Assembly: GCF_022317005.1 (NCBI RefSeq) | Contig: NZ_CP081006.1 | Location: forward strand, 4,526,001 to 4,590,000 | Direction of reading: 5' to 3' | Length of the DNA stretch: 64,000 bases | Source of the DNA: Mycobacterium sp. IDR2000157661 | GTDB taxonomy: Bacteria; Actinomycetota; Actinomycetes; Mycobacteriales; Mycobacteriaceae | In this document: positions 34,756-42,646 of the stretch, piece after piece | How the letters are laid out: each line of letters starts with the position of its first letter | How positions within the stretch are numbered: position 1 is the stretch's first letter | Program-made: the position numbers and the translations under genes | Notes under the pieces: model-generated | Databases searched by the model: none | Seen by the model: only the letters and a program-made list of their open reading frames with translations | What the model was told of the DNA's origin: nothing

Positions 34756-35384
34756 CAGGCGCGTACGACGTACTGGCGCGGATCCGAGCCAATCGCAGCG
34801 CTCCCCAGCCGGTGGGTGAGCGCTGTGAGATGTGCTCCGAGCAGATCGCCGACGAGCACCAGCATGTCGTCAATGTCGAGGGCCGACAGTTGATGTGCGT
34901 ATGCCGAGGGTGCTATCTGCTCTTCACCGACACCAACGCCGAGCTACGCTTCCGTGCGGTACCCGATCGCTACCTGTCCTTTCCGAACTTCGCGCTCGGG
35001 CGACGGGAATGGCAGCTGCTGCAGATCCCGGTCGGGCTGGCGTTCTTCCTCCGCAACTCGGCGATGGACCGCACGGTGGCGTTCTATCCCGGGCCGGCGG
35101 GCGCGACGGAATCCGAGTTGGATCTCTCAACCTGGGACGGCATCCGGGTCGCGGACCCACGGGTGGAACTGCTCACCGCCGACACGGAGGCGTTGATCAT
35201 CCGGGTCCCCGACGACGAATCCCAGCCGCCCGAATGCCATCTGGTGCCGATCGACGCCTGCTATGAGTTCGTCGGCCGGTTGCGGATCCTTTGGCACGGC
35301 TTCGACGGCGGCCAGGGAGCGCGTGAGTTCATCGACGAGTTCTTCGAGATCGTCGCTGCGCGCGGCAGGGTGGTGACGTCGTGA
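34752..35384 (+). CDS. DUF5947-like hydrogenase accessory protein
   Basis: A 210-residue soluble protein starting at ATG 34752, four bases inside the end of the previous gene. Near the N-terminus CEMC (about 25-28) and CVCRGCY (about 49-55) form a likely zinc or cluster site. The middle is an alpha/beta domain with FPNFALGRREWQLLQIPVG. It occurs, as far as I recall, only beside group 1h and related hydrogenases, where it is annotated as DUF5947. No enzyme motif is visible. A role in assembling or anchoring the hydrogenase is inferred from location only. Confidence 0.72.
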   Translation: MTGAYDVLARIRANRSAPQPVGERCEMCSEQIADEHQHVVNVEGRQLMCVCRGCYLLFTDTNAELRFRAVPDRYLSFPNFALGRREWQLLQIPVGLAFFLRNSAMDRTVAFYPGPAGATESELDLSTWDGIRVADPRVELLTADTEALIIRVPDDESQPPECHLVPIDACYEFVGRLRILWHGFDGGQGAREFIDEFFEIVAARGRVVTS

Positions 35385-36019
35385 CCGAGGTGACCTTCGC
35401 GGTGCTCGACGTGTCACCCGAACCGTATGCCGTGACACCGGTCCTGACCGCACGCGTCGGCATCGTCGCCGACGCCCCGGTTCATGCCATCGCGCTGCGG
35501 TGCCAGGTGCGAATAGAGCCGCTGCGCCGCGGCTACACCGACGAGGAGGCGGCCGGACTGCTCGATCTGTTCGGCCCACGCGAGCGCTGGAGCACCACTC
35601 AACGCAACTTCCTCTGGCAACACAGCAGCACGATGGTCCAGGGGTTCAGCGGAGCCACCCAGGCCGATCTCCCGCTCGAGTGCACCTACGACTTCGAGGT
35701 GACCTCGGCCAAGTACTTCCACGCCCTGCGTGACGGCACGATTCCGCTGCAGTTCTTGTTCAGCGGAACGGTTTTCGCAAAGGGTGAACGAAGCTTCTCG
35801 GTGCAACAGGTGCCGTGGGACCGCGAAGACCACTACAACCTGCCGGTATCGGCGTGGCACGAGCTCATGCGGCTGCACTATCCGGGCACCGGCTGGCTGC
35901 GACTGAACCGCGACACCATCGACAGGCTGGCGGAGTTCAAATCGGCCCGGGGACTACTGAGTCTCGACGATGCCGTCAGCTCGCTGCTGGCGACTCGTGC
36001 CGCGGAGGAGGTTCGATGA
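35381..36019 (+). CDS. DUF6084-like hydrogenase accessory protein
   Basis: A 212-residue protein starting at GTG 35381, overlapping the previous stop by four bases. The composition is beta-rich with few Cys. Stretches such as FAVLDVSPEPYAVTPVLTARV and DLPLECTYDFEVTSAKYFHAL suggest a beta-sandwich. The C-terminal 45 residues are helical. I recall family DUF6084 for this neighbour of actinobacterial hydrogenases, without function. The tight overlap on both sides suggests that it is made in step with its neighbours. Confidence 0.7.
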   Translation: MTEVTFAVLDVSPEPYAVTPVLTARVGIVADAPVHAIALRCQVRIEPLRRGYTDEEAAGLLDLFGPRERWSTTQRNFLWQHSSTMVQGFSGATQADLPLECTYDFEVTSAKYFHALRDGTIPLQFLFSGTVFAKGERSFSVQQVPWDREDHYNLPVSAWHELMRLHYPGTGWLRLNRDTIDRLAEFKSARGLLSLDDAVSSLLATRAAEEVR

Positions 36020-37353
36020 GCGCTGACTGGGATCGGGCGCGCGCCGTCGCCGACGCGGTGCTCTACGAGGGTTATCTCCTGTACCCCTACCGCGCCAGTT
36101 CGAGTAAGAACCAGTCCCGCTGGCAGTTCGGCGTCGTGGGCCCGCCCGGCGCGGCGGAAGCCGGCATCGGCGAGGACTCCTCGCTGTCGGCTGAGGTGCT
36201 GATCGCTTCGCACGGCGCTCCGATGGTGATGGGAGTGGTGCGATTCCTCCAGCTGCAGCACCGCAGTGCAGAACGCGATCTCGGCGGCGGCCGGTTCGAG
36301 CGGGTCACCGAACTGGTGACCGGGGCGGATGCCTGGGTCACCTGGGACGAGGCCGTGGAGTGTGAGATCCGGATCGACCCGTGTCCCGTCAGCAGTTTGC
36401 CTCGCTGCGTTGATATTTCGATCGCCGGGGGCAGCGAGGTCGAGACGGTCGATGGCGGCAGGCTGGTTCGCAGCCGACGCCAACTGCACGGTCGGCTCGA
36501 CATCTCCGCTCAACCGGACGGTGAGCTAGTGCGGCTCGCCTTCGAGGTGCAAAACTCGGCTGCGCCCGCCGAGGACAAGGACGAGGCCATCGCGGTCTCG
36601 ATGATCGGCACTCACCTGCTGCTGGAGGTCGCCAACGGGGAGTTCGTGTCACTACTGGAGCCCCCGGACACCGCGGCCGATGCGGTCGCGCGATGCACGC
36701 AGCACCGCTGCTTCCCGGTGCTCGCCGGCCCCGCGGGCGAGACCGACCTGGTGCTGGCGTCGCCGATCATCCTCTACGACCACCCGGAGATAGCCGAACA
36801 GAGCAAGGGCGCGCTCTATGACTCCACCGAGATCGACGAAATCCTCACCCTGCGGGTGATGACGATGACAGACGAGGAGAAGGCGCAGGCCCGGGCCACC
36901 GACCCGCGCGCCGCGACGATCATCGACCGGTGCGACTCGATGTCCCCCGAAGCGATGCTCGACCTCCACGGTGTGTTGCGCAATCCGCATGTGCCGACGA
37001 AAGAGCCGGGGCCGATCCCGGAGGTCCCCGCCGATGTGGACTGGTGGGATCCTGCGGCCGACAGTGCGGTGCGTCCGGATCTGGACGCCGTTCTCGTCAA
37101 CGGCACCGCCGTCGCCCGCGGCAGCCGAGTTCGACTGCGACCGTCCCGGCGCGCGGACGCTCAGGACCTGTTCTACGCGGACAAGATCGCACGTGTCACC
37201 TCCGTGCACGAAGACGTCGACGGCGAACAGCACATCGGCGTGGTCATCGAGGACGATCCCGCCGCCGACATGCACGACTGGTACGGCCGATACCTGTACT
37301 TCGCGCCAGATGAAGTTGAACCACTCACCGAAGGGAGTTCGAGATGGACGTAG
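36016..37353 (+). CDS. Large uncharacterised hydrogenase-cluster protein
   Basis: A 445-residue soluble protein starting at ATG 36016, overlapping the previous stop. No family is certain. The N-terminus has LYEGYLLYPYRASSSKNQSRWQFGVV; the middle (about 90-280) is beta-rich; ASPIILYDHPEIAEQSKG and EIDEILTLRVMTMTDEEK follow near 255-295. The last 75 residues (GSRVRLRPSRRADAQDLFY) resemble a small beta-barrel. No Cys clusters, P-loop or membrane helix were found. It probably assists the hydrogenase, by location only. Confidence 0.7.
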   Translation: MSADWDRARAVADAVLYEGYLLYPYRASSSKNQSRWQFGVVGPPGAAEAGIGEDSSLSAEVLIASHGAPMVMGVVRFLQLQHRSAERDLGGGRFERVTELVTGADAWVTWDEAVECEIRIDPCPVSSLPRCVDISIAGGSEVETVDGGRLVRSRRQLHGRLDISAQPDGELVRLAFEVQNSAAPAEDKDEAIAVSMIGTHLLLEVANGEFVSLLEPPDTAADAVARCTQHRCFPVLAGPAGETDLVLASPIILYDHPEIAEQSKGALYDSTEIDEILTLRVMTMTDEEKAQARATDPRAATIIDRCDSMSPEAMLDLHGVLRNPHVPTKEPGPIPEVPADVDWWDPAADSAVRPDLDAVLVNGTAVARGSRVRLRPSRRADAQDLFYADKIARVTSVHEDVDGEQHIGVVIEDDPAADMHDWYGRYLYFAPDEVEPLTEGSSRWT

Positions 37354-37463
37354 TGGGATGGGTTGCCGTCGGAGTCGTCGCGGCGGTCGTCGTCGGCGGC
37401 GTGGTCGTCGGCCTGGTCAATCTTCCGGACGCACGCCGCTACATGAAGATGCGCCGGATGTGA
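37344..37463 (+). CDS. 39-residue single-pass membrane peptide
   Basis: A tiny gene starting at ATG 37344, ten bases inside the 3' end of the preceding gene, with GGGAG 8-12 bases upstream. It encodes MDVVGWVAVG, then a Val/Gly/Ala-rich helix to about residue 25, then NLPDARRYMKMRRM with six basic residues. The arrangement gives one transmembrane helix with a basic, cytoplasmic C-terminus. I recall similar peptides as DUF6893. In this cluster it might anchor the hydrogenase to the membrane; this is inference. Confidence 0.75.
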   Translation: MDVVGWVAVGVVAAVVVGGVVVGLVNLPDARRYMKMRRM

Positions 37464-37475
37464 GGACGGAGTGAG

Positions 37476-37952
37476 ATCACGTCTCGAATTCTGGTAGCCG
37501 GAATCGGCAACATCTTCCTCGGCGACGACGGCTTCGGTTCCGAGGTGCTTCGCCATGTACCCGAGTTGCCGAACGTCGAGTCCGTCGACTACGGCATCAG
37601 GGGCATGCACCTGGCCTACGACCTGCTCGACGGTTGTGATGCGCTGGTGCTCGTCGACGCGATACCCAGCAAAGGGTCGCCGGGCACCCTTCATGTGTTC
37701 GAAGCCGACCACGAAACGCTCAGCGCCGCTGCAGGTATCGACGCACACGCGATGGACCCCGGCGCGGTGTTCGCCAGCCTGACCGCACTCGGCGGTACTC
37801 CGCCCCACACGGTGGTGATCGGCTGCGAGGTCGACAACGTCGAGGAGCACATCGGCCTCTCGCCACCCGTCGCCGCGGCCGTTCCCGCGGCGGTGCACGC
37901 GGTCGCCGACGTCGTGGCCGACCTGCTGGCGCGACCGAAGGTGCAGGGCTGA
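37476..37952 (+). CDS. hyaD: Hydrogenase maturation protease with ATC in the start position
   Basis: A 158-residue HyaD/HybD/HycI-type endopeptidase that removes the C-terminal tail of the large subunit after Ni insertion. The family N-terminus is read as x-T-S-R-I-L-V-A-G-I-G-N with GDDGFG following, the metal-binding Asp being in GDDG. In this frame the stop at 37461 is followed by no ATG, GTG or TTG before the conserved residues. The codon where Met is expected is ATC at 37476, with GGAG at 37468-37471. The first canonical start, GTG 37545, would delete the conserved N-terminus. Other family motifs (YGIRG, LVDAI, DAHAMDP, IGCEV) are intact. Confidence 0.8.
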   Translation: MTSRILVAGIGNIFLGDDGFGSEVLRHVPELPNVESVDYGIRGMHLAYDLLDGCDALVLVDAIPSKGSPGTLHVFEADHETLSAAAGIDAHAMDPGAVFASLTALGGTPPHTVVIGCEVDNVEEHIGLSPPVAAAVPAAVHAVADVVADLLARPKVQG

Positions 37953-37955
37953 GCG

Positions 37956-38210
37956 ATGTGTCTTGGCATTCCCGGGCAGGTGGTTTCGATGCTGGAGGGC
38001 TACGGCGGTCAGCTCGCACTCGTCGACGTCGCAGGCGAGCACCGCAAGGTCAACGTCGGCATGCTGCCGGAGGAGAGCTTCGCGCCCGGCGACTGGGTGA
38101 TCATCCACATGGGTTTCGTCGTCGACAAGACGGACAAGGCCGGTGCCGACGCGGCGATGGCGGGCCTGGAGCTGATGGGCAGAGGTCAAAACAACGAGGA
38201 CCCGCCATGA
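37956..38210 (+). CDS. hypC: Hydrogenase assembly chaperone HypC (first copy)
   Basis: An 84-residue HypC/HybG/HupF chaperone. After Met removal Cys2 of MCLGIPGQVV carries the Fe(CN)2CO group with HypD and delivers it to the large subunit. The small beta-barrel includes LALVDVAGEHRKVNVGML and GDWVIIHMGFVV. The C-terminal helix is Ala-rich. It starts three bases after the protease stop, and its own stop overlaps the hypF start. A second hypC lies at 43751. Confidence 0.93.
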   Translation: MCLGIPGQVVSMLEGYGGQLALVDVAGEHRKVNVGMLPEESFAPGDWVIIHMGFVVDKTDKAGADAAMAGLELMGRGQNNEDPP

Positions 38211-40519
38211 CGGGCCGGAGCCGCTTGCGTGTCTGCGTCCGCGGCGTGGTGCAGGGCGTCGGCTTCCGGCCCTTCGTCTACGCCGCCGCTTCTGCCCTGG
38301 GCCTGGCCGGCTGCGTGCGTAATGACAGCACAGGGGCTGTCGTCGAGGTCGAGGGCGACATGGCGGATCTCGACGAGTTCCTGCGCAGACTGCGCGATCA
38401 GCCGCCGCCCTTGGCGGTGATCGACTCCCTCGACATCCGCCGTCTGCCCGCCGCGGGCGGGACGGGGTTCGTCATCGGGGACACCACGCGTACTGACGGC
38501 GGACGCACCCTGACCTCGCCCGACGTCGCGATGTGTGCCCAATGCGCCGCCGAACAACGCGATCCCGCCGACCGGCGTTACCGGCACCCGTTCGTCAATT
38601 GCACCAACTGTGGTCCCCGGTTCACGATCATCGGCTCACTGCCCTATGACCGCGAAGCCACGACGATGGCGGGTTTCGCCATGTGCGCCGACTGTGCTCG
38701 CGAGTACCGCGATCCCAGCGACCGGCGATTCCATGCCCAGCCGGTGTGCTGCCCGAACTGCGGGCCGACGCTGACCTACCGTGACCGAACCGCCCGCCTC
38801 TCGGAGGGCGAGTCAGCATTGCGAATGGCACGCAAGCTGTTGCGCGACGGCGGCGTGCTCGCTGTCAAGGGCATCGGCGGCTACCACCTGGCCTGCGACG
38901 CCACCGACGAGCGCGTCGTCGCCGAACTGCGTGCGCGAAAGCGGCGCGGGGACAAGCCGTTCGCGGTGATGGCGCCGGACCTGTCGATCGCGCGTCGCAT
39001 CGTCGAGGTCGGTGACGCGTCCGCGCGGATACTGTCCGGGCCCCAACGACCGATCGTGCTGCTGCCACGTCTTCGCGACGCCCCGGTCGCCGAGTCGGTG
39101 GCACCGCACAACGCCGACCTCGGTGTGCTACTTGCCTACTCGCCACTGCACACACTGCTGTTCGGACTGCCCGGCGACGAGCCGGGACCGGTGCTGCTGG
39201 TGATGACCTCGGGCAATCTGGCGGGTGAGCCGATCTGCTTCACCGACGAGGCTGCGTGCGAACGGCTTTCCGGCCTGGCCGATGGCTGGCTGATGCACGA
39301 CCGCGCAATCCTGGTGCCGTGCGACGACTCGGTCGTGCGGGTGCTCTTCGTCGGCGAGGCCGACAATCGGGGCGAGGCCGTCGAAGTGCCGATCCGGCGC
39401 TCGCGTGGCTACGCACCTCTGCCCATCGCATTGCCGACGCCGGTGCCGCCGACGCTCGCGGTCGGCGCCGATCTGAAGAACACCATGGCCATCGCCGACG
39501 GCAGATACGCATGGTTGAGTCAACACATCGGCGACATGGACGACCTGGCCACGCTGTCGGCGTTCGACAAGGCTCAGGCGCACCTGCAGGAGCTGACGTC
39601 GGTCACAGCTGAAGTGCTGGTGGCCGACGCGCATCCGATGTACCGGTCCACCGGGTGGGCGAGGCGCAACGCGATGGGCCGACCGGTCAGGACGGTGCAG
39701 CACCATCACGCGCACCTCGCGGCGGTGATGGCCGAGCACGGATGTGACGGATCCACACCGGTGCTGGGATTCGCCTTCGACGGAACAGGATACGGCTCGG
39801 ACGGGGCGGTGTGGGGCGGGGAGGTGTTGCTCGCCAACTACAAGGGTTTTCAACGGCTCGCACACCTGAAGTACGTGCCGCTGGCGGGTGGTGACGTCAG
39901 CGTCATGCGTCCGTATCGGATGGCGCTGGCACATCTATGGGCGGCGGGAATCGACTGGGCCCATGACCTCCCACCGGTATCGGCATGCCCGCCCGCCGAG
40001 CGAACGGCACTCGCGCACGCACTCGAAACCGGCTTCGGCTGTGCCCCGACTTCGAGCATGGGCCGACTGTTCGACGCGGTCTCGGCGCTCAGCGGTGTGC
40101 GCCAGGTGGTGGACTACGAGGCGCAGGCCGCCATCGAACTGGAGGCTCTCTCGCGCGACGTCGACTGCGGCGCAGACGCGTACGCGTTCGAGGTTGCACT
40201 CGGGGACCCGACGACGATCGACCCGGCCCCCGTGCTGCTGGCAGTGATCCGCGATCGTCGCGCGGGCGTTCCCGCAGGCGTGATCGGCGCGAGGTTCCAC
40301 CGCGCGGTGGCCGATCTCATCGTCGATCTTGCCGTCGCACAGCGCGAGGCGGGCCGAACGGTCGCCCTTTCCGGCGGTGTGTTCCAGAACGCCATGCTGC
40401 TGCAACTGACGTTGACCGGATTGCGGGAACAAGGGATCGAGGCGATCTCGCACCGGGTGGTACCGCCCAACGACGGCGGTATCGCATTGGGCCAGTTGCT
40501 GGTGGGGAACTCCTCGTGA
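38207..40519 (+). CDS. hypF: Carbamoyltransferase HypF
   Basis: A 770-residue enzyme that makes the cyanide ligands' precursor by transferring carbamoyl from carbamoyl phosphate to HypE. Domains in order: acylphosphatase (about 5-90, VRGVVQGVGFRPFVY), two zinc fingers (about 105-185, with CAQC, CTNCGP, CADC and CCPNCGP), YrdC-like (about 200-390, VKGIGGYHLACDA) and Kae1-like (about 400-770, with HHHAHLAAVMAEHG and SGGVFQNAMLL). The start is ATG 38207, overlapping the hypC stop. All key regions are present and the length is normal. Confidence 0.96.
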   Translation: MTGRSRLRVCVRGVVQGVGFRPFVYAAASALGLAGCVRNDSTGAVVEVEGDMADLDEFLRRLRDQPPPLAVIDSLDIRRLPAAGGTGFVIGDTTRTDGGRTLTSPDVAMCAQCAAEQRDPADRRYRHPFVNCTNCGPRFTIIGSLPYDREATTMAGFAMCADCAREYRDPSDRRFHAQPVCCPNCGPTLTYRDRTARLSEGESALRMARKLLRDGGVLAVKGIGGYHLACDATDERVVAELRARKRRGDKPFAVMAPDLSIARRIVEVGDASARILSGPQRPIVLLPRLRDAPVAESVAPHNADLGVLLAYSPLHTLLFGLPGDEPGPVLLVMTSGNLAGEPICFTDEAACERLSGLADGWLMHDRAILVPCDDSVVRVLFVGEADNRGEAVEVPIRRSRGYAPLPIALPTPVPPTLAVGADLKNTMAIADGRYAWLSQHIGDMDDLATLSAFDKAQAHLQELTSVTAEVLVADAHPMYRSTGWARRNAMGRPVRTVQHHHAHLAAVMAEHGCDGSTPVLGFAFDGTGYGSDGAVWGGEVLLANYKGFQRLAHLKYVPLAGGDVSVMRPYRMALAHLWAAGIDWAHDLPPVSACPPAERTALAHALETGFGCAPTSSMGRLFDAVSALSGVRQVVDYEAQAAIELEALSRDVDCGADAYAFEVALGDPTTIDPAPVLLAVIRDRRAGVPAGVIGARFHRAVADLIVDLAVAQREAGRTVALSGGVFQNAMLLQLTLTGLREQGIEAISHRVVPPNDGGIALGQLLVGNSS

Positions 40520-41238
40520 ACGTCTCGAAGAGCGGGCAGACGCTTTTCGGCCGGTATGCCTACCCCCCTAACGAGCTCGGGTACTGCGGTCCCACCGAGC
40601 GCGGCGGGGCGGCCGGGCTGGCCTCACATGCACAGGAGTTCGACGGCGCATGGCCGTACCTGACGGCTATCGCCGACGCATGCGGCGCCGGGGATGCCCT
40701 CGACGAGGAAGTCGTCAACAGTTATTGGGTCGGCGGCCCGGCCCTGTACAAGGTCGATCCGGGACAACTGCTCGGCCGGCTTCGCGCGGCGTTCACCGGC
40801 CAGCTCACCGGTCTTCTCGATACCGTGCCCGCCAACGCGGATGTGCTGGCGCACCACAGCTTCCACGTCTTCGTCGTATACCCCTGGATCAGGTTCGTAC
40901 GGCGGGACCCGCGAACCGCCTTGGGGGTCATGCAGGACTGCCGCATCCGGTGGGGAACCGTCGACTCGGTTTCCGGCGAGCACGCGCTGGTCTCGTCACG
41001 GCCGTTGCAACTCGACGACGGCATGCTGGTCCTCGGACCGCCGCGCTCCGAGGAGGTCCGGTGGCGCCAGGGTGACCTGTCGCTCACACCCGCCCCGTCG
41101 CCAGGGGCGACCGTCTCCGCCCATTGGGGCTGGCTGTGCGCAACCCTGACCGAGACCGACTGCGAGGCATTGGCAGCCGCCACACAGACCACGCTCGACC
41201 TCGTCAATTCATGTCTCGAACAGGGAGTCCGGTCATGA
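40516..41238 (+). CDS. DUF6390-like hydrogenase accessory protein
   Basis: A 240-residue protein beginning with GTG at 40516, overlapping the hypF stop by four bases. The N-terminus has GQTLFGRYAYPPNELGYCGP, followed by a mostly helical middle and HHSFHVFVVYPWIRFVR near 115-135. A beta-rich section then has DCRIRWGTVDSVSGEHALV. The C-terminal 60 residues include HWGWLCATLTETDCEAL. I recall DUF6390 for this position in group 1h clusters. Its location among hypF, hypE and hypD points to cofactor maturation rather than electron transfer. Confidence 0.7.
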   Translation: MNVSKSGQTLFGRYAYPPNELGYCGPTERGGAAGLASHAQEFDGAWPYLTAIADACGAGDALDEEVVNSYWVGGPALYKVDPGQLLGRLRAAFTGQLTGLLDTVPANADVLAHHSFHVFVVYPWIRFVRRDPRTALGVMQDCRIRWGTVDSVSGEHALVSSRPLQLDDGMLVLGPPRSEEVRWRQGDLSLTPAPSPGATVSAHWGWLCATLTETDCEALAAATQTTLDLVNSCLEQGVRS

Positions 41239-41972
41239 CAGCTACCGCAGTACCGGGTGGGTCGTACGTCGATGCCGAGTTGTCGGCCGACGTCGCGGCC
41301 GCCGCCCTTGACCTCGCCCGCCGCTTCCATGACGGCGCTACGCTGTGGGTCGTCTCACCGCAGTGGGAACCACACGCCCATCACGTCGCCGTCGAGTTCG
41401 TCCACCCCGTGGTCATGGGGAAACGGGCCCTCCCGTCGGTGGCACTCGTCGGACCGGATCCGGTCGCGCAGGCGAGGGTCGCGAGTCAACCGGGCGACAT
41501 ACTGATCGCCGTCGCATCCGCCGACGAGCCCGCGGTGCTCGACGGCATGCGCCGCGCGCCGGCCTGGGGTGTGATGACCGTGTGGATCGGTTCGGGCCCG
41601 CGCCCTGAGGCGGGCGCGGCCCACCACATTCTGTGGATCGACTCGGGCGACCCGATGGTTCCAGCCACCGGAAGTTTCGTGCTGATCTACCACTTGCTGT
41701 GGGAACTCACCCACGTCTGCTTCGAGCATCCCGGCCTGCTGAAACCGGCGACGAAGCAGTGCGCCGACGACGTCTGCGTCACGTGCAGTGACGAAGGCCG
41801 GATCGGTGAGGTGCTGCTCGAACCCGCCGACGCAGGCGAGCCCGCACTGATTCGTACCGCAGGCGGCGAGGAATGGGTAGACGTCACGATGCTCGGTGGA
41901 GTCCGCATCAACGATCTCGTGCTCGTGCACGCCGGCGCGGCGATCACCCGGCTGGATGGTGAGGAGTACTGA
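41235..41972 (+). CDS. SIS-like domain fused to a HypC-like domain
   Basis: A 245-residue fusion starting at ATG 41235. Residues about 20-170 follow the SIS fold: GDILIAVASADEPAVLDGM and a later helix LIYHLLWELTHVCFEHPG. Sugar-binding Ser/Thr motifs of active SIS isomerases are missing. Residues about 180-245 resemble HypC: CVTCSDEGRIGEVL, then GGEEWVDVTMLGGVRINDLVLVHAG. The Cys in CVTC may take the role of HypC Cys2. It is followed by a separate SIS protein, translationally coupled. A chaperone role in Fe(CN)2CO delivery is possible. Confidence 0.75.
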   Translation: MTATAVPGGSYVDAELSADVAAAALDLARRFHDGATLWVVSPQWEPHAHHVAVEFVHPVVMGKRALPSVALVGPDPVAQARVASQPGDILIAVASADEPAVLDGMRRAPAWGVMTVWIGSGPRPEAGAAHHILWIDSGDPMVPATGSFVLIYHLLWELTHVCFEHPGLLKPATKQCADDVCVTCSDEGRIGEVLLEPADAGEPALIRTAGGEEWVDVTMLGGVRINDLVLVHAGAAITRLDGEEY

Positions 41973-42646
41973 TGACCGAGCCCGAAAGCACCGCGTTCCT
42001 TTATCCGTTCATCGAGTCCGAGGAAACCGACGCGACGAGTCTGCTCGACGACCTGGCGGCCTCGGCACGCGGCAAGGCGGCCGAAAGCGCTCACCTACAA
42101 CGTCAGTCCCTCGACGAGTACGGCGACGCATTGACGGCGGCGGGAACCCTGATGGCCGAGCGGTTCCGGCGCGGGGGCCGGCTGTACACCTTCGGCAACG
42201 GCGGCAGTTCCACGGACGCCGCGACGCTGGCGTCGCTGTTCAGCCGCCCGGCGCGGGGCCGTCCCGTCGCGGCGTGGTCGCTGGCCGCCGACAACGCCGT
42301 CGTCACCGCGCTGGGCAACGATGTCGGGTTCGAATTGATCTTCAAGCGCCAGATCATCGCCCACGCCCGTGACCGCGACATCGCCATCGCGCTGTCCACG
42401 TCCGGTAACTCCGACGATCTGATGACGGCGATCACCGAAGCCAAGAAGCGGGGCCTGCTGACCATCGGCTTCTCCGGGCACGACGGTGGGCGAATGGCGG
42501 TCGCCGAGGATCTCGACTTCTGCTTCACTGTGCACTCCCAGAGCATCCACCGCATCCAGGAAAGCCACGCCATGCTCGGCTACCGACTCTGGTCGGTGGC
42601 GCAGGAACACATGGCACGCAAGGTGAATGGAGCACACGCGACATGA
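41972..42646 (+). CDS. SIS-domain protein (GmhA-like)
   Basis: A 224-residue SIS protein similar to phosphoheptose isomerase GmhA. Its ATG shares one base with the previous stop (TGATG). YTFGNGGSSTDAATLASLF near residues 72-90 and ALSTSGNSDDLMTAI near 140-155 are the sugar-phosphate binding loops and are intact. HRIQESHAMLGYRLWSVAQE is the C-terminal active-site helix. It could bind or isomerise a sugar phosphate or nucleotide; why a hydrogenase cluster needs it is unknown. Its stop overlaps the hypE start. Confidence 0.85.
   Translation: MTEPESTAFLYPFIESEETDATSLLDDLAASARGKAAESAHLQRQSLDEYGDALTAAGTLMAERFRRGGRLYTFGNGGSSTDAATLASLFSRPARGRPVAAWSLAADNAVVTALGNDVGFELIFKRQIIAHARDRDIAIALSTSGNSDDLMTAITEAKKRGLLTIGFSGHDGGRMAVAEDLDFCFTVHSQSIHRIQESHAMLGYRLWSVAQEHMARKVNGAHAT

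Noticed and set aside
37471..37497. GTG at 37471 as the start of the maturation protease
   Set aside because: It is in another frame and meets a TAG after eight codons.
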